Shown here: piece after piece, positions 17,713 to 25,045 of the stretch
Layout: each line of letters begins with the position of its first letter
Position numbering within the stretch: position 1 is the first letter of the stretch
DNA from: Thermodesulfobacteriota bacterium
GTDB taxonomy: Bacteria; Desulfobacterota; Desulfobacteria; Desulfobacterales; JAUWMJ01
NCBI GenBank assembly: GCA_034189135.1
Contig: JAXHVO010000120.1
Location: forward strand, 1-39,016
Length of the DNA stretch: 39,016 bases
Direction of reading: 5' to 3'
The notes under the pieces: generated by a model
The model's database searches: none
What the model was told of the DNA's origin: nothing
The model's input: only the letters and a program-made list of their open reading frames with translations
Position numbers and translations under genes: made by a program

Positions 17713-18643
17713 GCAAAGTCCCAACAAACCGATTCTCCTGGTGGCCCTGGGAGGTAACGCCTTGATTCAAAAGGGACAGGAAGGAACAATTGAACAGCAG
17801 TTTGCAAACTTAAAAGTTCCTATTCGCCAGATTGCAAAACTTTCAACAGATTATAAAATCATCATTACACACGGTAACGGGCCTCAGGTTGGAAACCTGA
17901 TGCTCCAGCAGGATTACTGCGATGCTGTGCCGAAACTTCCTCTGGAAATTCTGGTTGCGCAGACCGAAGGCCAAATCGGATATATGATAGAATCGACCCT
18001 GGACGAAGAGTTGATGAAACTGGGAATTGATTTCAAGCCTCTGGTAAGCCTAATTACCTATGTGGTTGTCGATAAAAATGATCCTGCATTTAAAAAGCCG
18101 ACAAAACCTATCGGCCCGGGCTTAAGTAAGAAGGAGGCTGCCAGGATCCAATATCCAGTGACCAAAACATCTAAAGGGTATAGACGCGTGGTGGCTTCGC
18201 CCAGACCGATTACCATTATTGAAAAGCGGGAAATACAAAAACTGATTGATATGGATTTTATAGTCATTTGTTGTGGCGGAGGTGGGATTCCGGTTATACG
18301 AAAAGGGAGGGCCTTTAACGGTGTTGATGCGGTTATTGATAAAGATCTGGCGAGCGCCCGTCTTGCCGAGGAAGTGGGTGCGGACATTTTTCTAATGGCA
18401 ACCGATGTGGAAGGCGCTATGCTTAACTTTGGCTGCAAAAACCAGAAGATGCTTCGTCTCATGTCAGTGAAAGAAACAATCCGTTATACTAAAGAAGGCC
18501 ATTTCCCGGACGGTTCAATGCTGCCCAAAGTTGAGGCAGCCATGCAGTTTGTTGCCAACCAGAAAAAAAAAGCGGTGATTACCTCAATTAAAAAAATAGA
18601 AGCGTCCGTCAATGGCAAGGCCGGCACTGAATTTATTCTTTAA
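17705..18643 (+). CDS. arcC: Carbamate kinase
   Basis: ArcC transfers phosphate between carbamoyl phosphate and ADP, yielding ATP, ammonia and CO2; the reaction is reversible. The 312-residue protein has LLVALGGNALIQKGQ near the N-terminus, THGNGPQVGNLMLQQ, a CCGGGGIPVI glycine loop, and DKDLASARLAEEVGAD with the FLMATDVEGAML nucleotide region. All are typical of full-length carbamate kinases of the amino-acid kinase fold. It overlaps the GTPase gene by eight bases and has no clear own ribosome site, so it is probably translationally coupled. With ArcB it could gain ATP from citrulline. Its presence without a nearby arginine deiminase is notable. Confidence 0.95.
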   Translation: MNKQSPNKPILLVALGGNALIQKGQEGTIEQQFANLKVPIRQIAKLSTDYKIIITHGNGPQVGNLMLQQDYCDAVPKLPLEILVAQTEGQIGYMIESTLDEELMKLGIDFKPLVSLITYVVVDKNDPAFKKPTKPIGPGLSKKEAARIQYPVTKTSKGYRRVVASPRPITIIEKREIQKLIDMDFIVICCGGGGIPVIRKGRAFNGVDAVIDKDLASARLAEEVGADIFLMATDVEGAMLNFGCKNQKMLRLMSVKETIRYTKEGHFPDGSMLPKVEAAMQFVANQKKKAVITSIKKIEASVNGKAGTEFIL

Positions 18644-18744
18644 AAAGTGAGGATCGTCTGCAAAAGAGCGGGTAGGATTTTGATGAATCCCTGAATCCTT
18701 GAACGCTTTCCATCAGCTAATCTGAAGGGGAACCAACAGCGATC

Positions 18745-18768
18745 GCATTTTGAAATAGCCCAAAATGC
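18745..18768. promoter_or_regulatory. Perfect 8-bp inverted repeat upstream of GntR gene
   Basis: GCATTTTG and CAAAATGC flank an eight-base spacer, 32 bases before the GntR start and 101 bases after arcC. It may be an autoregulatory operator or a weak hairpin terminator for the arc genes; no T-run follows, which argues against an intrinsic terminator. Its arms differ from those of the rocD palindrome. Confidence 0.4.
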
Positions 18769-18800
18769 ATGCTTGTCACTAATAGCAGCAGGTAAAATAT

Positions 18801-19523
18801 ATGATAAATAAAAATATGCGTTACAAACTATATGAGTTTGTGGCGGAAGATTTGGGGTTGAAGATCATAAAAGGTGACTACAAGCCGGGTGATACCCTTC
18901 CGAATGAAGAGCTGTTGAGCAGAGAATTTGAGGTGAGTCGAGGTGTTTTAAGGGAAGCCACCAAGGTTCTGGTTAAAAAGGGATTGATTCGGCTGAAACC
19001 GAAAATTGGTACACAGATTCAGCCTAAAAGGGAATGGAATCTATTTGATCCGGATGTACTGATATGGGAATTTGAGGCAGGCAATAAGATGAAATTCCTG
19101 GAAAACATCATTGAAGTGCGGCGGATTATCGAATCAGAGGCTGCAAAGATTGCGGCAGCACGTGGAAGCAAACAGGATATTTCACTTATCAGGTCTAACT
19201 ATGACAAGATGGCCCGCTTTTTAGACGATAAAGATGGTTATTCCTATGAGGAATACAGCAAGCTGGATATCGAGTTCCACACATCCATTTTAGAAGCCTG
19301 TCGCAATGAGCTCTTTTCGCAAATTGGCTACACCATACGGCAGGCATTGTTGGCGGCGCGTCAAAGTGACAGAAAAGATGTCCAAGCCCAGAAAGAAGCA
19401 CTGTCGCTGCATTTCGATATTGTGAATGCAATTGAAAACCATCAACCTGAGGAGGCTTACAGGGCAACCCAGGCACTTATTTATGAAATATGGGGAGAAA
19501 TGAAGGACAGAATATCCAGTTGA
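18801..19523 (+). CDS. GntR-family transcriptional regulator, FadR subfamily
   Basis: This 240-residue protein has an N-terminal winged helix (about residues 5-75: IIKGDYKPGDTLPNEELLS, then EFEVSRGVLREATKVLVKKG). An all-helical C-terminal FCD domain (about 95-230) follows, with DIEFHTSILEAC carrying metal/ligand-site residues. FadR-type regulators bind short palindromes and respond to small carboxylates or amino-acid catabolites. Location directly after arcC suggests that it controls the rocD-arcB-GTPase-arcC operon, perhaps through the 25-bp palindrome at the rocD promoter. Effector is unknown; ornithine, citrulline or a related compound is a guess. Confidence 0.9.
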   Translation: MINKNMRYKLYEFVAEDLGLKIIKGDYKPGDTLPNEELLSREFEVSRGVLREATKVLVKKGLIRLKPKIGTQIQPKREWNLFDPDVLIWEFEAGNKMKFLENIIEVRRIIESEAAKIAAARGSKQDISLIRSNYDKMARFLDDKDGYSYEEYSKLDIEFHTSILEACRNELFSQIGYTIRQALLAARQSDRKDVQAQKEALSLHFDIVNAIENHQPEEAYRATQALIYEIWGEMKDRISS

Positions 19524-19595
19524 GAGTCAGGTGAACTTAAACGCACATTGAACCGGTGAAGACACATTTTCCTCCAACAATCCATTTTTTTAATC

Positions 19596-19624
19596 TTGTC
19601 AATTATTACGATTCTTGTTATTAA
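19596..19624 (+). promoter_or_regulatory. Predicted sigma70-type promoter of the GGDEF-PilZ gene
   Basis: TTGTCA (19596-19601) and TATTAA (19619-19624) are separated by 17 bases, 81 bases before the start codon. The prediction rests on sequence match alone. Confidence 0.4.
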
Positions 19625-19705
19625 ATCTTTTTAATGGACTTACAAAAAGTCTGATTTTTCCTGCCTCAATTATATCAACGTAGAAATGTTTCCGGAGGTT
19701 AGTAA

Positions 19706-20908
19706 ATGGAACAAACAAGGGCTCTGGTTTTAAAATGTCTCGATGATTATGAGGATGATGACAGACTGATAAAAGAACTAAATCAAATTATTGAGAAAAA
19801 AGGAAAAACCGCATGTTCGGTAATCTTTCATGTGTTAACCAACCTTGAGATAAAGAGTGGAGAAGCCAGGGAATTTTGGACTGAAATTATCACGCATTAT
19901 AAAGAACTGGTTTCGATTTTAGGTCGTAAAGTAAGCCTGAGAACAGTGCTTTGTGATTATTTTTGTTCAATCCACAGATCATTAAAAAATCCTAAAGTTG
20001 TTGAGATTCAACTTTTTGAAAAAACAGTCAAAGCTTCCACCTATGACAACCTTACCGGTCTTTACAACAGGCAATCATTTGACGAAACCCTTGAGCGTGA
20101 GATAAACCGCGCAAAACGTCATGCAAAGGAACTATCCATCTTATTTCTCGATCTGGATGACTTTAAGGAAGTGAACGATTCTTTTGGACATCAAGCCGGT
20201 GACGAGGTTTTAAAACAGGTCGCTAAAATCGTATTAAAGGAAAAAAGGTCTGAAGATTTAGCCGCCAGATATGGAGGCGAGGAAATAGTGATTATCATGC
20301 CTGAAACAGGCAAGGTTAACTCTCTTGTGTTAGCAGAAAGGATCCGCCAGAGAGTTGAAGAAATGAGTTTCGATTTCAATGGGCACTCTGTCAGGCTAAC
20401 CATAAGCGGAGGACTTGCGTCATTTCCGGAAAATGCCACTGATGCAAAAACCTTGTTGAAATGTGCGGACAATGCACTTTATAGAGCCAAGGGCTCAGGA
20501 AAAAACGGTATTTCCTTTTTTTCCCAGGATAAACGGCGTTATATGCGTATTGAGATTGACCGCGAAGTTAAGGTCAGAGAGCTTGGGTTTGAAGATACGC
20601 AAACCCAAACAGGAAAAGGGAAAAATATCTGCTTTGGGGGGATTCTTTTTGAGAATGAATATGCACTTCCCATTGGAACTAAAATACAACTCCATATTCC
20701 TCACAACCATAATAAGCCTTTGTTTATTATCGGAACGGTTGTTCGGGTGGAGGCTTTTGGCTCGGAGCAATATGATATAGGGGTGGCGATATCATTCATA
20801 GAAATGGATAAAACCATTAAAAATGAGATTTCCCGATGGCTTCAGATCCAAAGAAACAGCTCACCGGAAAGTAATGATGAACTGGTAAAAAGCATCACCG
20901 ATGGCTAA
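19706..20908 (+). CDS. Diguanylate cyclase (GGDEF) with C-terminal PilZ domain
   Basis: The 400-residue protein has an N-terminal helical region of unknown type (1-105), a GGDEF domain (about 110-272) and a PilZ domain (about 275-380). The active site reads G190-G-E-E-I, preceded at the right distance by the inhibitory I-site R181-x-x-D184. The metal/substrate segment LDLDDFKEVND is intact, so it should make cyclic di-GMP from GTP. The PilZ part has R277-x3-R281 and N307-x-C309-x2-G312, where cysteine replaces the usual serine of (D/N)xSxxG. One protein thus probably makes and senses c-di-GMP. No membrane segment is visible. A strong GGAGG precedes the ATG by seven bases. Confidence 0.93.
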   Translation: MEQTRALVLKCLDDYEDDDRLIKELNQIIEKKGKTACSVIFHVLTNLEIKSGEAREFWTEIITHYKELVSILGRKVSLRTVLCDYFCSIHRSLKNPKVVEIQLFEKTVKASTYDNLTGLYNRQSFDETLEREINRAKRHAKELSILFLDLDDFKEVNDSFGHQAGDEVLKQVAKIVLKEKRSEDLAARYGGEEIVIIMPETGKVNSLVLAERIRQRVEEMSFDFNGHSVRLTISGGLASFPENATDAKTLLKCADNALYRAKGSGKNGISFFSQDKRRYMRIEIDREVKVRELGFEDTQTQTGKGKNICFGGILFENEYALPIGTKIQLHIPHNHNKPLFIIGTVVRVEAFGSEQYDIGVAISFIEMDKTIKNEISRWLQIQRNSSPESNDELVKSITDG

Positions 20909-21048
20909 GTAGCAAGTTCCATAACCAAGGCATAGTGGTTTTTCAAGGACGAGACAATACAGGTAGTACGCCGAGTGATTGAAAACTGCTGCAACGCAGT
21001 AGATGGGACTTTTACCGCGCCATTAATTAATGAATCAGGGAGAGTATT
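20909..21048. other. Intergenic spacer with small hairpin motif
   Basis: This 140-base spacer between the cyclase gene and the Trm112-like gene contains CTGC-TGCAAC-GCAG (within about 20985-21003), a short hairpin. It lies inside a GC-richer stretch that resembles a dispersed intergenic repeat. No other copy occurs in the window. A purine-rich GGGAGAG ribosome site for the next gene closes the spacer. Confidence 0.3.
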
Positions 21049-21222
21049 ATGACCATAAAAAAAGAACTGTTAGATATTCTGGCTTGTCCGAAGTGTAAGG
21101 GAGATATTTATTTGAATGATGCGCAAGACGGGCTTATTTGTGATCATTGCAAGCTGTTGTACGAAATAAAAGATGATATTCCGATTATGCTGATTGATGA
21201 AGCAAAGCCCCTTGAACAATGA
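21049..21222 (+). CDS. Trm112-like small zinc protein
   Basis: This 57-residue protein begins MTIKKELLDILACPKCKGD and carries two CxxC knuckles, C13/C16 and C31/C34, separated by a short beta hairpin and followed by IKDDIPIMLIDEA. This is the standard bacterial Trm112/YcaR pattern. Bacterial members are small zinc-binding proteins found beside methyltransferase, LPS or cell-envelope genes; the exact role is not established. A strong GGGAGAG sequence precedes ATG 21049. Its TGA overlaps the ATG of the DUF4416 gene (ATGA), so the two are translationally coupled and probably act together. Confidence 0.9.
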   Translation: MTIKKELLDILACPKCKGDIYLNDAQDGLICDHCKLLYEIKDDIPIMLIDEAKPLEQ

Positions 21223-21749
21223 GTCTTCCTAAAGCGCCGAAACCGGCAAAACTGGTTATAGGTCTTTTCATGAAAGAAAAGCACCTTATGGAAAAAATAG
21301 TTGTTGAATTGATCAACGCATTCGGTTCTATCGACATTGTTAGTTCATGGTTTCCATTTGATTATACCGATTATTATGAACCTGAAATGAGCGCTCCTTT
21401 GTATAGAAGGATGCTGGCCTTTAAAGAGTTGGTCCGGCAAAGTGAACTTGCCGATATAAAGATTTTAACCAATGAGATCGAATCAAATTATTCCCCCCAA
21501 GAAAAACGTTTGGTAAATATTGATCCGGGATATTTGCTTAAGGAACGGTTTGTTCTTGCCACAGGAAAAAACTTTGCCCACAGGATTTATATTGGCAACA
21601 AAATATATGCTGATTTGACATTGATTTATACAAAAGGTGAGTTTAAAAAGCTGCCGTGGACATACCCGGATTATTCCGCTAAAAATATGCAATCATTTCT
21701 CAGCCAGGTACGAAAAAAATATGTGGTTGATTTAAACAAGATGGACTGA
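21219..21749 (+). CDS. DUF4416 family protein
   Basis: This 176-residue protein matches the DUF4416 pattern: AKLVIGLFMKEKHLMEKI near the N-terminus, IVSSWFPFDYTDYYEPEM in the first third, then LVNIDPGYLLKERFVLAT, YADLTLIYTKGEF and the C-terminal PWTYPDY. The family occurs mainly in Desulfobacterota, Nitrospirae and related anaerobes, and its function is unknown. It overlaps the Trm112-like gene by four bases. Conserved aromatic and acidic residues suggest an enzymatic or binding role, but no catalytic motif can be named. There is no signal peptide or membrane segment. Confidence 0.85.
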   Translation: MSLPKAPKPAKLVIGLFMKEKHLMEKIVVELINAFGSIDIVSSWFPFDYTDYYEPEMSAPLYRRMLAFKELVRQSELADIKILTNEIESNYSPQEKRLVNIDPGYLLKERFVLATGKNFAHRIYIGNKIYADLTLIYTKGEFKKLPWTYPDYSAKNMQSFLSQVRKKYVVDLNKMD

Positions 21750-21929
21750 TGAAAAGCCATTTTTCACCACTGTGACAGCAAACAATGCATGGAAAAACCA
21801 GGGCCATTAATTGCTTGAGTTTCCCACCGCTTATCTATAGCAGAGCCTGAACTCATAAAGGGTTGATTGCTGTAAAAGAGGTGCAAATAGAGCCACCAAA
21901 GGAAAACCTCATTTATTAACGAGAAAAAA

Positions 21930-22811
21930 ATGATAAAAAGCATGACCGCATTTTCCCAAGCGGAAACGACTACAGATAATTTTACCACCATCATCGAAAT
22001 ACGTTCATATAACAGCAGATATCTTGATATTGCGCTGCGGGTTTCTCGTGGATACCATCTTTTAGAGGATAGAATAAAGGGTATGATATCCGCAAAGGTG
22101 AATCGAGGGCGAATTGAAATCAATGTCCAGATTAAAGACCATTTAGATGAAACACTTGCATATGATATCAATACGGAAAGGGCAAAGGCATACCATGAAG
22201 TCCTGATGAAACTGAAAGACTTATGCAACATTAAAACTGAAGTTTCTTTAGAACTTTTGGCAGCCGAAAGTGGAGTTATCGTACAGGAAGAACTGGAAAA
22301 GGATGTTGATGCCTGTTGGGTGGTGGTGAAAGAATGTCTTGCCGAAGCCATTGAAGACTTAAACAACATGCGCAGCAGGGAAGGGAAATTCATTGCCGCA
22401 GATATCAGCAAACGACTCGACTATATTGAAAAAAGCCTAACTCAAATTAACGATAGTTCCGGTGATCTTTTGATTTATTACCAGAAGCGGCTTAAAGAAC
22501 GAATTGCTTCTTTAACAAAAGGCTTAGTGGACATAGAGCCAGGACGGATTGCCCAGGAGGCTGCCATTTTGGCTGACAGAAGTGATATTGCTGAAGAAAT
22601 TGTCAGGGCAGAAAGCCATATAAAGCAATTTCGCCATATTACCCGTTCAAAGGAATCTTCAGGCCGGAAGCTCAATTTTCTGCTGCAGGAACTTAACCGT
22701 GAGTTTAACACAATGGGTTCCAAAACAGAAAAAGCAGAGATATCTCATATCGTCGTTGAGGTGAAGTCGGAGCTTGAGAAGATAAGAGAGCAGGTGCAGA
22801 ATGTGGAATAG
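21930..22811 (+). CDS. yicC: YicC family protein (putative endoribonuclease)
   Basis: The 293-residue protein has the conserved YicC N-terminus (MIKSMTAFSQAE, then EIRSYNSRYLDIALRV) and RGRIEINVQI. The C-terminal DUF1732-type part contains IDINT-like acidic helices, DIAEEIVRAESHIKQF and GRKLNFLLQELNREFNTMGSK. E. coli YicC is an RNA endonuclease involved in small-RNA decay. Genes for YicC, DUF370/RemA and guanylate kinase are neighbours in many Firmicutes and Desulfobacterota, and the same order appears here, though a 237-bp palindromic element now separates yicC from remA. The 180-base spacer upstream shows only a weak imperfect inverted repeat (21775-21785 with 21863-21873). Confidence 0.93.
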   Translation: MIKSMTAFSQAETTTDNFTTIIEIRSYNSRYLDIALRVSRGYHLLEDRIKGMISAKVNRGRIEINVQIKDHLDETLAYDINTERAKAYHEVLMKLKDLCNIKTEVSLELLAAESGVIVQEELEKDVDACWVVVKECLAEAIEDLNNMRSREGKFIAADISKRLDYIEKSLTQINDSSGDLLIYYQKRLKERIASLTKGLVDIEPGRIAQEAAILADRSDIAEEIVRAESHIKQFRHITRSKESSGRKLNFLLQELNREFNTMGSKTEKAEISHIVVEVKSELEKIREQVQNVE

Positions 22812-22852
22812 AATTAAGTGAGGGGTCGGGGAGTTTTTCAATTTGTATTCAG

Positions 22853-23089
22853 TTCGTCCGGAGAAGCGCCCATTTGCCCGTGTCAGCCTTAACAATAATT
22901 TCGCAAAACTGGCGTTCGGCAGCTATCTCGCCAAGATTCGATTTGAACCAGCCCCGGGGGACAGAACCCCACCGCAACGTTGATCGTCTCTGGCTGTATG
23001 GATTTAACTGAGAAGATAGGGGGCGTGTACAGAGTGCCGGACTTATTTGTTAAGGCTGACACGGGCAAATGGGCGCTTCTCCGGACGAA
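22853..23089. repeat. 237-bp element with perfect 43-bp terminal inverted repeats (MITE-like)
   Basis: Bases 22853-22895 and 23047-23089 are exact reverse complements over all 43 positions, beginning TTCGTCCGGAGAAGCGCC and ending GCCTTAACAA at the inner side. The 151-base centre has no gene but holds smaller inverted repeats (GGCG...CGCC near 22911-22932, CAGCC...GGCTG further in). It is more GC-rich than its surroundings and sits between two genes that are normally adjacent. These traits fit a miniature inverted-repeat transposable element or a large palindromic intergenic repeat. No clear target-site duplication was seen. In RNA the arms would form a very stable 43-bp stem. Confidence 0.8.
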
Positions 23090-23208
23090 TCACTAACAAT
23101 CATTAAAGCTCAAACGGTTCACAAAAAAGCCATTGATAAGAAACTCTCCGACTTAATTAAATAAGATGTTTCCATTAAAAAAACCGCATGAAAAGAAAGG
23201 GAGTAAAG

Positions 23209-23463
23209 ATGGACCCAAGTTTACTTAACATCGGATTTGGAAGTACTGTGGTCGCTCATCGGATTGTTTCAATTGTATCGCCGAATTCCGCTCCGATGAA
23301 GAGGCTTAAAGATGAGGCAAAGGATGAAAAACGCCTGATAGATGCAACCCACGGCAGAAGAACACGTTCAATAATTATCATGGATAGCAATCATGTCGTT
23401 TTATCAGCAATACAGGCTGAGACCATATCTCAGAGGTATTCCATGCTTAAGGAAGCTCAGTAA
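23209..23463 (+). CDS. remA: DUF370 / RemA-like regulatory protein
   Basis: The 84-residue product begins [19 protein letters not shown] and continues [39 protein letters not shown] and [13 protein letters not shown], the DUF370 pattern. Bacillus RemA of this family is a DNA-binding activator of matrix genes; in Desulfobacterota its role is not known. The start at 23209 is chosen because AAAGGGAG lies five bases upstream; the in-frame ATG at 23188 lacks a ribosome site and would add seven unconserved residues. Guanylate kinase follows after five bases, so the two are co-transcribed. Confidence 0.9.
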   Translation: MDPSLLNIGFGSTVVAHRIVSIVSPNSAPMKRLKDEAKDEKRLIDATHGRRTRSIIIMDSNHVVLSAIQAETISQRYSMLKEAQ

Positions 23464-23468
23464 GGATA

Positions 23469-24083
23469 ATGAACCACACAAAAGACAGCGAATTTGGTTT
23501 AAAAACAGGATCCGTGGTTAATAAAGGGCGTCTTTTTATTGTTTCCGGACCGTCAGGGACCGGTAAAACCACCCTGTGCAGCGCGGTCCTTAGCCGGTTT
23601 TCGGACATGCTTTATTCAGTCTCATATACCACCAGAAAGCCCCGTACGGGAGAGCAGAATGGAATCGACTATTACTTTATTAAAAAAGAAGAATTTAAAG
23701 ATAAAATAGAACATGGGAAATGGGCCGAATGGGCAGAGGTTCATGGAAATTATTATGGCACAAGCGCAGAGTTATTAGACCAGGAGTTGGACTCAGGACG
23801 GGATATTATTCTTGATATAGATGTTCAGGGAACCTTCCAGCTTGTTAAGCGATATCCTGAATCAGTGGCAATTTTTGTCATGCCTCCGTCTATTGAGGAA
23901 TTAAAGCGTCGCCTGAAATTAAGGAATACAGACTCAGGTGAGGTGATTGCAAGACGACTTGAAAATGCCAAAATGGAAATGACCAAGAAAAATCTTTACC
24001 CTCATGTGATTATAAATGATCAACTCCCTGTTGCCATTGGGCAGCTCATAACTGTTATCGAAAACTATCGTTCAGCTGGGTAA
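23469..24083 (+). CDS. gmk: Guanylate kinase
   Basis: Gmk phosphorylates GMP to GDP with ATP. The 204-residue protein has the P-loop GPSGTGKT (27-34), the GMP-binding segment SVSYTTRKPRTGEQNGIDYYF and WAEVHGNYYGTS, then DIILDIDVQGTFQL, all in family order. Length is standard, with about 15 extra N-terminal residues that look unstructured. An AAGGA sequence lies two bases before ATG 23469. It directly follows remA. The 170-185 bases after it contain a short CGGC/GCCG hairpin but nothing else that can be supported. Confidence 0.97.
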   Translation: MNHTKDSEFGLKTGSVVNKGRLFIVSGPSGTGKTTLCSAVLSRFSDMLYSVSYTTRKPRTGEQNGIDYYFIKKEEFKDKIEHGKWAEWAEVHGNYYGTSAELLDQELDSGRDIILDIDVQGTFQLVKRYPESVAIFVMPPSIEELKRRLKLRNTDSGEVIARRLENAKMEMTKKNLYPHVIINDQLPVAIGQLITVIENYRSAG

Positions 24084-24268
24084 CAGTTCAGACAAAAGCG
24101 GTTTCCATATTGTTTTAACCGTAAACGAATAGAGACCGTCAGGTTTCACTCCTGGTCGCGGCATCGCCGTGGGCAAAGCCGAATAGACTTCAGGGCTGCT
24201 TTTCAAGCGATACCCAAACCAGACGTCTTTACCAACAGGTATCAATCAACCACTTGCAATCAGACAAA

Positions 24269-25024
24269 ATGAAAACTGAAATCCTTTATGGAATTAATCC
24301 TGTTTTTGAAGCCCTTAAGGCGGGTAAAAGAAAAATTCACCAAATTTATATTGCAGCACATAAAACTTCCGGGCGTATTTCAAAAATAGTAAAATTTGCC
24401 GAATCCAAAAAAATCCCCGTAAAAAAAGTAAAAGCAACACAGCTTAAATCAATCGCAGGGACCGGTCAGCATCAGGGCGTCAGTGCGAGAGTAAATCCTT
24501 ATCCAATGGCCGATTTATCAGATATTACCGACAGCGAACCGGGAAAGGGTAATCATCTTTTTCTATTACTGCTGGATAATGTCCTCGATCCACAAAACTT
24601 GGGTGCAATAATCAGAACCGCATTGGGAGTAGGAATAAGCGGTATTATCCTTCCAAAAGACAGGTCTGCCATGCCGACACCTGCTGTTTCCAAGTCATCA
24701 GCCGGGGCCATTGAACATGTTCGGTTGATAAGGGTCACCAATATGGTGGACACAATTAGGATTCTGAAAAAGCAAGGAGCATGGATTGTGGGATTGGACC
24801 AGGAAGCTGAAAAGACGGTTTATTCGAGTGATTTGACCGGTTCACTTGCGATTGTTATCGGAGGAGAAGCAAAGGGAATTCGACCCTTGGTAAAAAAAAA
24901 TTGCGACTTTATCGCTTCCATACCGCAAACAGGACAGCTGAATTCTTTAAATGCTTCTGTTGCCGCAGCAATAGCGATGTACGAAGCATTCAGGCAGAGA
25001 AGAATCGCCGGGAACCAAGAATAA
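24269..25024 (+). CDS. rlmB: 23S rRNA (guanosine-2'-O)-methyltransferase RlmB-type (SpoU/TrmH family)
   Basis: The protein of about 251 residues begins MKTEILYGINPVFEALKAGK, the usual L30e-like substrate-binding N-terminal domain. The SPOUT knot domain follows with motif 1 LDNVLDPQNLGAIIRTA, motif 2 IVIGGEAKGIRP and motif 3 IPQTGQLNSLNASVAAAI. RlmB methylates G2251 in the 23S rRNA P-loop. ATG 24269 fits the family N-terminus; an in-frame TTG at 24254 would add five residues. No strong Shine-Dalgarno is seen. comF starts 21 bases downstream. Confidence 0.93.
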   Translation: MKTEILYGINPVFEALKAGKRKIHQIYIAAHKTSGRISKIVKFAESKKIPVKKVKATQLKSIAGTGQHQGVSARVNPYPMADLSDITDSEPGKGNHLFLLLLDNVLDPQNLGAIIRTALGVGISGIILPKDRSAMPTPAVSKSSAGAIEHVRLIRVTNMVDTIRILKKQGAWIVGLDQEAEKTVYSSDLTGSLAIVIGGEAKGIRPLVKKNCDFIASIPQTGQLNSLNASVAAAIAMYEAFRQRRIAGNQE

Positions 25025-25045
25025 AGAATCAAAGAAAAGAACCGG

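Noticed and set aside
18745-18768. Intrinsic terminator for the arc operon
   Set aside because: The 8-bp stem is AT-rich and not followed by a T-run; an operator is at least as likely.
22896-23046. T-arm-like sequence (GGTTCAAATC on the minus strand) suggesting a tRNA or tRNA-derived element
   Set aside because: The flanking bases do not pair into a T stem, and no acceptor, D or anticodon arm could be found.
22853-23089. Integron attC-like site, suggested by GCCTTAACAA / TTGTTAAGGC ends
   Set aside because: attC sites have short imperfect arms; 43 perfectly paired bases and a 151-base centre do not fit, and no integrase or cassette is nearby.
23069-23164. A 31-residue open frame beginning at an ATG inside the right arm of the 237-bp element and ending before remA
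   Set aside because: Its first codons lie in the inverted repeat, there is no ribosome site and the peptide resembles nothing known; it may be a gene remnant but cannot be supported.
24084-24268. Small RNA or riboswitch before rlmB
   Set aside because: Only a short CGGC/GCCG hairpin and scattered repeats are visible; no known aptamer core or promoter could be recognised.
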